Shown here: piece after piece, positions 32,456 through 34,896 of the stretch
How the letters are laid out: each line of letters opens with the position of its first letter
How positions within the stretch are numbered: position 1 is the stretch's first letter
The notes under the pieces: generated by a model
The model's input: the letters and a program-made list of their open reading frames with translations, nothing else
The model's database searches: none
What the model was told of the DNA's origin: nothing
Program-made: the position numbers and the translations under genes
NCBI GenBank assembly: GCA_964402115.1
Contig: CAYOBW010000041.1
Location: forward strand, 1-34,896
Direction: 5' to 3'
DNA from: CAYOBW01 sp964402115
Lineage (GTDB): Bacteria > Verrucomicrobiota > Kiritimatiellia > UBA8416 > CAYOBW01
Length of the DNA stretch: 34,896 nt

Positions 32456-34546
32456 CTAGAAACGGCAGTACAGGGCCAATTCCACGGCGGTTCCGCGGGG
32501 ACGGTAGGCATCGGCCAGCCACTGCGTCCCTATCGGATCCCGGTTATTCGTCAGGTTCCGACCCACCAGCCGCAGGTCCACGTTGCGGCGCCAGACGTTC
32601 TGCCACGTAACCGTGGTGTCCAGATACGCGCGGTCGTCGGCGTAGGTCCACGCCTCGTTCCTGAACATCGGTTGGCGCGTGAAGTAGCGGACCGCTGGGC
32701 AAACCGTGACATCCTGCCGGACCTGCCACTCGACGCCCGCGTTCGCCATGTACCGCGGCACGGCCACCACCTCGCCCTTGTCGTTCGCGGGCAGCTGAAA
32801 CCCCTGCGAGCCGACCTTGCTGGAGGTCAGCCGGCTCTCGGTCCGGAACTCATTGTCGGACAAGGACGCGTTCACCCAGAGCGTCAACGTGTCGGAGACG
32901 CGGGTCCGAGCGTCGCACTCGCCGCCCACCCCCTCGAAGTCGCCCACATTCGTCCAGGGCGAGTACCACGTGATGAAATCCTCCAGCTCCTGATAGTAGA
33001 CATTCACCGACAGCCGAGTATTGAGGAAATACAAGATGTTCTGAAACTCCGTTGCCGTCAGCGTCTCCGGCCGCTCGACCGGCGGGTTGGCGTTGGCCCA
33101 GTCAGGCGCAAAAGGGTTCCCCACACCCCAGATCCGGTTCAACGGCGAGCCGACCGGCGAGGGCATGCGCGTCGCCTTGTTGTGCATCAGCTTCATGACC
33201 CAGTTCTCCCGCGCCCGGATCACCGCCGCCAGCCGCGGGCTGGTGTACACGTCGTTGCCTTCCAGCATGTCGTCGCGGTCGCAGCGCACCGCTCCCACCA
33301 GGGTTAGCCACGGCGTCAGGGCGTACTCCTCGGAGATGTAGCCGCCGACGGAATGCGTGTCCGTGATCTTGACCAGCGACAGCATCTCGTTCATGGCCGC
33401 CGGATTCTCCGGAGTCCACTGGAAATCGTAGTTATGGCGATGCTGCTTCACCTGGCAGCGCAGGCCGGCCTGGAAGTAGCTGGCGTCGGTGCGGTACTGC
33501 CCGGCCAGATCGGTCCCGTAGCTGCTTTGACTGACATCGAGGTTCAGGAACTCGCCGCTGCCGCTGCCCGCCTCCACGATCGAGCGCAGCACCCGCTTGT
33601 AGTCGCCCGAGAATTCAAGCGTCGTGCTGAAGCGATCCGTCCACTCGTGCGTATGCCGGGCCATGCCGGAGTGGATGTAATCGTAGCGCCGCCCGTCATC
33701 GGCCGCCCGGTTGCCGTGCAGGTGCAGGTCGGGCATCTGCGCGTTCAGCGCGAAGTACTGCAGCTCCCAGTCATCGCACTGCCCGCGCCCCAGAACGGTG
33801 ACGCTCGGCAGCAGTTCGCCGGTCAGATCCGACCCCGCCAGGAAGCGATCGCGCGGATTGCTCGCGTCCGGCAACCAGGCGTCGAACCCGGCATGCCGCC
33901 GGTAGCTGGCGGAAAGAAACAGGTTGCGGCGCTCGCCGAACTCCCGACCGGACATGGCCGTCACCCCCGTGGTGTTGTACGTGCCGACGTGCACGACGGC
34001 CTCCTGCCCCGCGGTCGTTTTGGTGATCAAGTTCACAATCGCTCCCAACGTGTCGGCGCCGTAGAGCACGGAGCCGGGGCCGACGATGATCTCGATGCGC
34101 TCCAGGTTCTCCAGCGGGATCGCCCCCCCCAGCACCTCGGGTTCGAAGACCTGGTTGATGCTGTGGCCGTTCACCATGACGGTGATCTTCTCGTTATCGT
34201 TGGGCGCGATGCCGCGCACCTGGGCGACGAACTGGAGGTCACGGTGAAAGACGGCAAAACCCGGCACGTTTTCGAGCACGTGCTGGAGCGAGGTGTACCC
34301 CCGGCGCTTGATCTCGTCGGCGGTGATGACGTACATGACGTTCGGCGCAACGTCGATGGGTTCCGCCTTGCGCGAGGCGGTCACGACGGGCACGTTGCCA
34401 AGCTCCTCGAACGGCAGGGTAAAGAGGCTGTGCCGCGGCGTCGCAGCCGCCTCCGCCCCGCAGACCTGCGGCGCCCCCCAGGCAGCCAGGCCCCCGCCCA
34501 CGACCCAACACCCCACACGCACGCGACTCCGCGGTTTCAGCTTCAT
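32456..34546 (-). CDS. TonB-dependent outer-membrane receptor
   Basis: The 696-residue protein has a signal peptide (about 1-32) and a plug domain (about 45-160). Plug motifs are VPVVTASRKAEPIDVAPN, VMYVITADEIKRRGYTSLQ, VLENVPGF, VRGIAPNDNEKITVMVNGH and NLERIEIIVGPGSVLYGADT. The C-terminal beta-barrel ends in the typical aromatic residue (ALYCRF). The layout is that of colicin-I-receptor/vitamin-B12-receptor relatives; the ligand is unknown. ATG 34546 is preceded by GAGGG at short spacing; a start at 34588 is less likely because it precedes the signal. It heads the operon with YfiR and the two kinases, so it may import or sense the signal that this system responds to. Confidence 0.92.
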   Translation of the reverse strand: MKLKPRSRVRVGCWVVGGGLAAWGAPQVCGAEAAATPRHSLFTLPFEELGNVPVVTASRKAEPIDVAPNVMYVITADEIKRRGYTSLQHVLENVPGFAVFHRDLQFVAQVRGIAPNDNEKITVMVNGHSINQVFEPEVLGGAIPLENLERIEIIVGPGSVLYGADTLGAIVNLITKTTAGQEAVVHVGTYNTTGVTAMSGREFGERRNLFLSASYRRHAGFDAWLPDASNPRDRFLAGSDLTGELLPSVTVLGRGQCDDWELQYFALNAQMPDLHLHGNRAADDGRRYDYIHSGMARHTHEWTDRFSTTLEFSGDYKRVLRSIVEAGSGSGEFLNLDVSQSSYGTDLAGQYRTDASYFQAGLRCQVKQHRHNYDFQWTPENPAAMNEMLSLVKITDTHSVGGYISEEYALTPWLTLVGAVRCDRDDMLEGNDVYTSPRLAAVIRARENWVMKLMHNKATRMPSPVGSPLNRIWGVGNPFAPDWANANPPVERPETLTATEFQNILYFLNTRLSVNVYYQELEDFITWYSPWTNVGDFEGVGGECDARTRVSDTLTLWVNASLSDNEFRTESRLTSSKVGSQGFQLPANDKGEVVAVPRYMANAGVEWQVRQDVTVCPAVRYFTRQPMFRNEAWTYADDRAYLDTTVTWQNVWRRNVDLRLVGRNLTNNRDPIGTQWLADAYRPRGTAVELALYCRF

Positions 34547-34788
34547 GGCGCCCTCAGCTTGCTGGCGATACCGACGACAGTGTCTCAAGCCCCCACATTT
34601 CCCTCTTGATTCTTACCGTCAGTGCCCTGTGAAAGACAATCACATTCTTTTCGCGCCGCGGCTAAGTTGCGCGCCACACCCTCTTTCTTGCATTGCGGGG
34701 ACCACCGTGGTATGCATGCGGATGTCGCTTGTGGGCGGCAGAGCCGCCCGGCTGACTCCCCTTGGACTTGGATCGAAACGGAACGATT
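34547..34788. promoter_or_regulatory. Divergent promoter region between the receptor operon and gyrB/parE
   Basis: About 240 bp with transcription expected in both directions. On the minus strand TTGTCT followed after 18 bases by TAAGAA is a weak promoter candidate for the receptor operon. No riboswitch or clear operator recognised. Confidence 0.35.
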
Positions 34789-34896
34789 ATGGCGACCGCT
34801 GGTCACAACTACGACGAAAGCAAAGTCAAGACGCTCTCCTCGCTGGAGCATATCCGGCTGCGGACCGGCATGTACATCGGACGCACCGGCGACGGA
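34789..34896 (+). CDS. Type II topoisomerase B subunit (GyrB/ParE), 5' end only
   Basis: The window ends after 36 codons. The translation contains YDESKVKTLSSLEHIRL then GMYIGRTGDG, the start of the GHKL ATPase domain of DNA gyrase/topoisomerase IV subunit B. Most relatives have RPGMYIG; here the Pro is Thr (RTGMYIG). The rest of the gene lies to the right, so GyrB and ParE cannot be told apart. The upstream sequence GGATCG…GGAACGATT holds no strong ribosome site. Confidence 0.9.
   Translation, partial: MATAGHNYDESKVKTLSSLEHIRLRTGMYIGRTGDG

Overview
The window is high-GC bacterial chromosome with no rRNA, tRNA, CRISPR array or recognisable transposase. The gene content suggests the Planctomycetota–Verrucomicrobiota–Kiritimatiellota–Lentisphaerota group. 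Pointers are the hydrazine-synthase-alpha-like cytochrome fused to an FGE/SUMF1 domain, a discoidin-tailed glycoside hydrolase, a DUF1080 plus NIPSNAP pair, a free-standing FGE-domain protein and a DUF2934 protein. This placement is inference from gene families, not a phylogeny.

Left flank (1-2.2 kb): a patchwork. It holds a fragment of a type I methylase (hsdM), a secreted FGE-like protein whose C-terminal tail looks like a diversity-generating-retroelement variable region, a 76-residue helical protein, and the detached 3' tail of a second FGE-like gene. The two FGE ends share a repeat that runs past their stop codons.

2.2-9.4 kb: a secreted glycoside hydrolase (-) diverges from a di-heme HzsA-like/FGE fusion (+), followed by a DUF5684 membrane protein (+).

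9.4-21.7 kb (all -): a LacI regulator with a MEMO1-family protein forms one short operon. A tightly packed nine-gene operon reads FmdB zinc ribbon, zinc-ribbon membrane protein, lipoprotein, argH, exbB/tolQ, exbD/tolR, a large TPR protein, a VWA protein with a TonB-like N-terminus, and an AEC transporter. ExbB to VWA are joined by stop/start overlaps or near-overlaps and look like one energised envelope machine.

21.7-28.4 kb: a 400-bp hairpin-rich gap; a large GH2-family protein whose two catalytic glutamates appear to be missing; a NIPSNAP + DUF1080 pair (-); a trypsin-like protease (+); and a lipoprotein with the acetolactate decarboxylase fold but without its zinc-ligand histidines (+).

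28.4-34.5 kb (all -): a five-gene signalling operon of TonB-dependent receptor, YfiR-like periplasmic protein, CHASE8-HAMP histidine kinase, REC-HisKA-HATPase-REC hybrid kinase and a small DUF2934 protein. In the known YfiBNR system YfiR restrains a CHASE8-HAMP diguanylate cyclase; here the partner is a histidine kinase, so the periplasmic switch seems to feed a phosphorelay. The window ends inside the first 36 codons of a type II topoisomerase B subunit (gyrB/parE).

Most noteworthy: the YfiR-to-kinase operon, the ExbBD-TPR-VWA machine, two apparent pseudoenzymes (GH2-like and acetolactate-decarboxylase-like), the HzsA-FGE fusion and the possible retroelement target gene.
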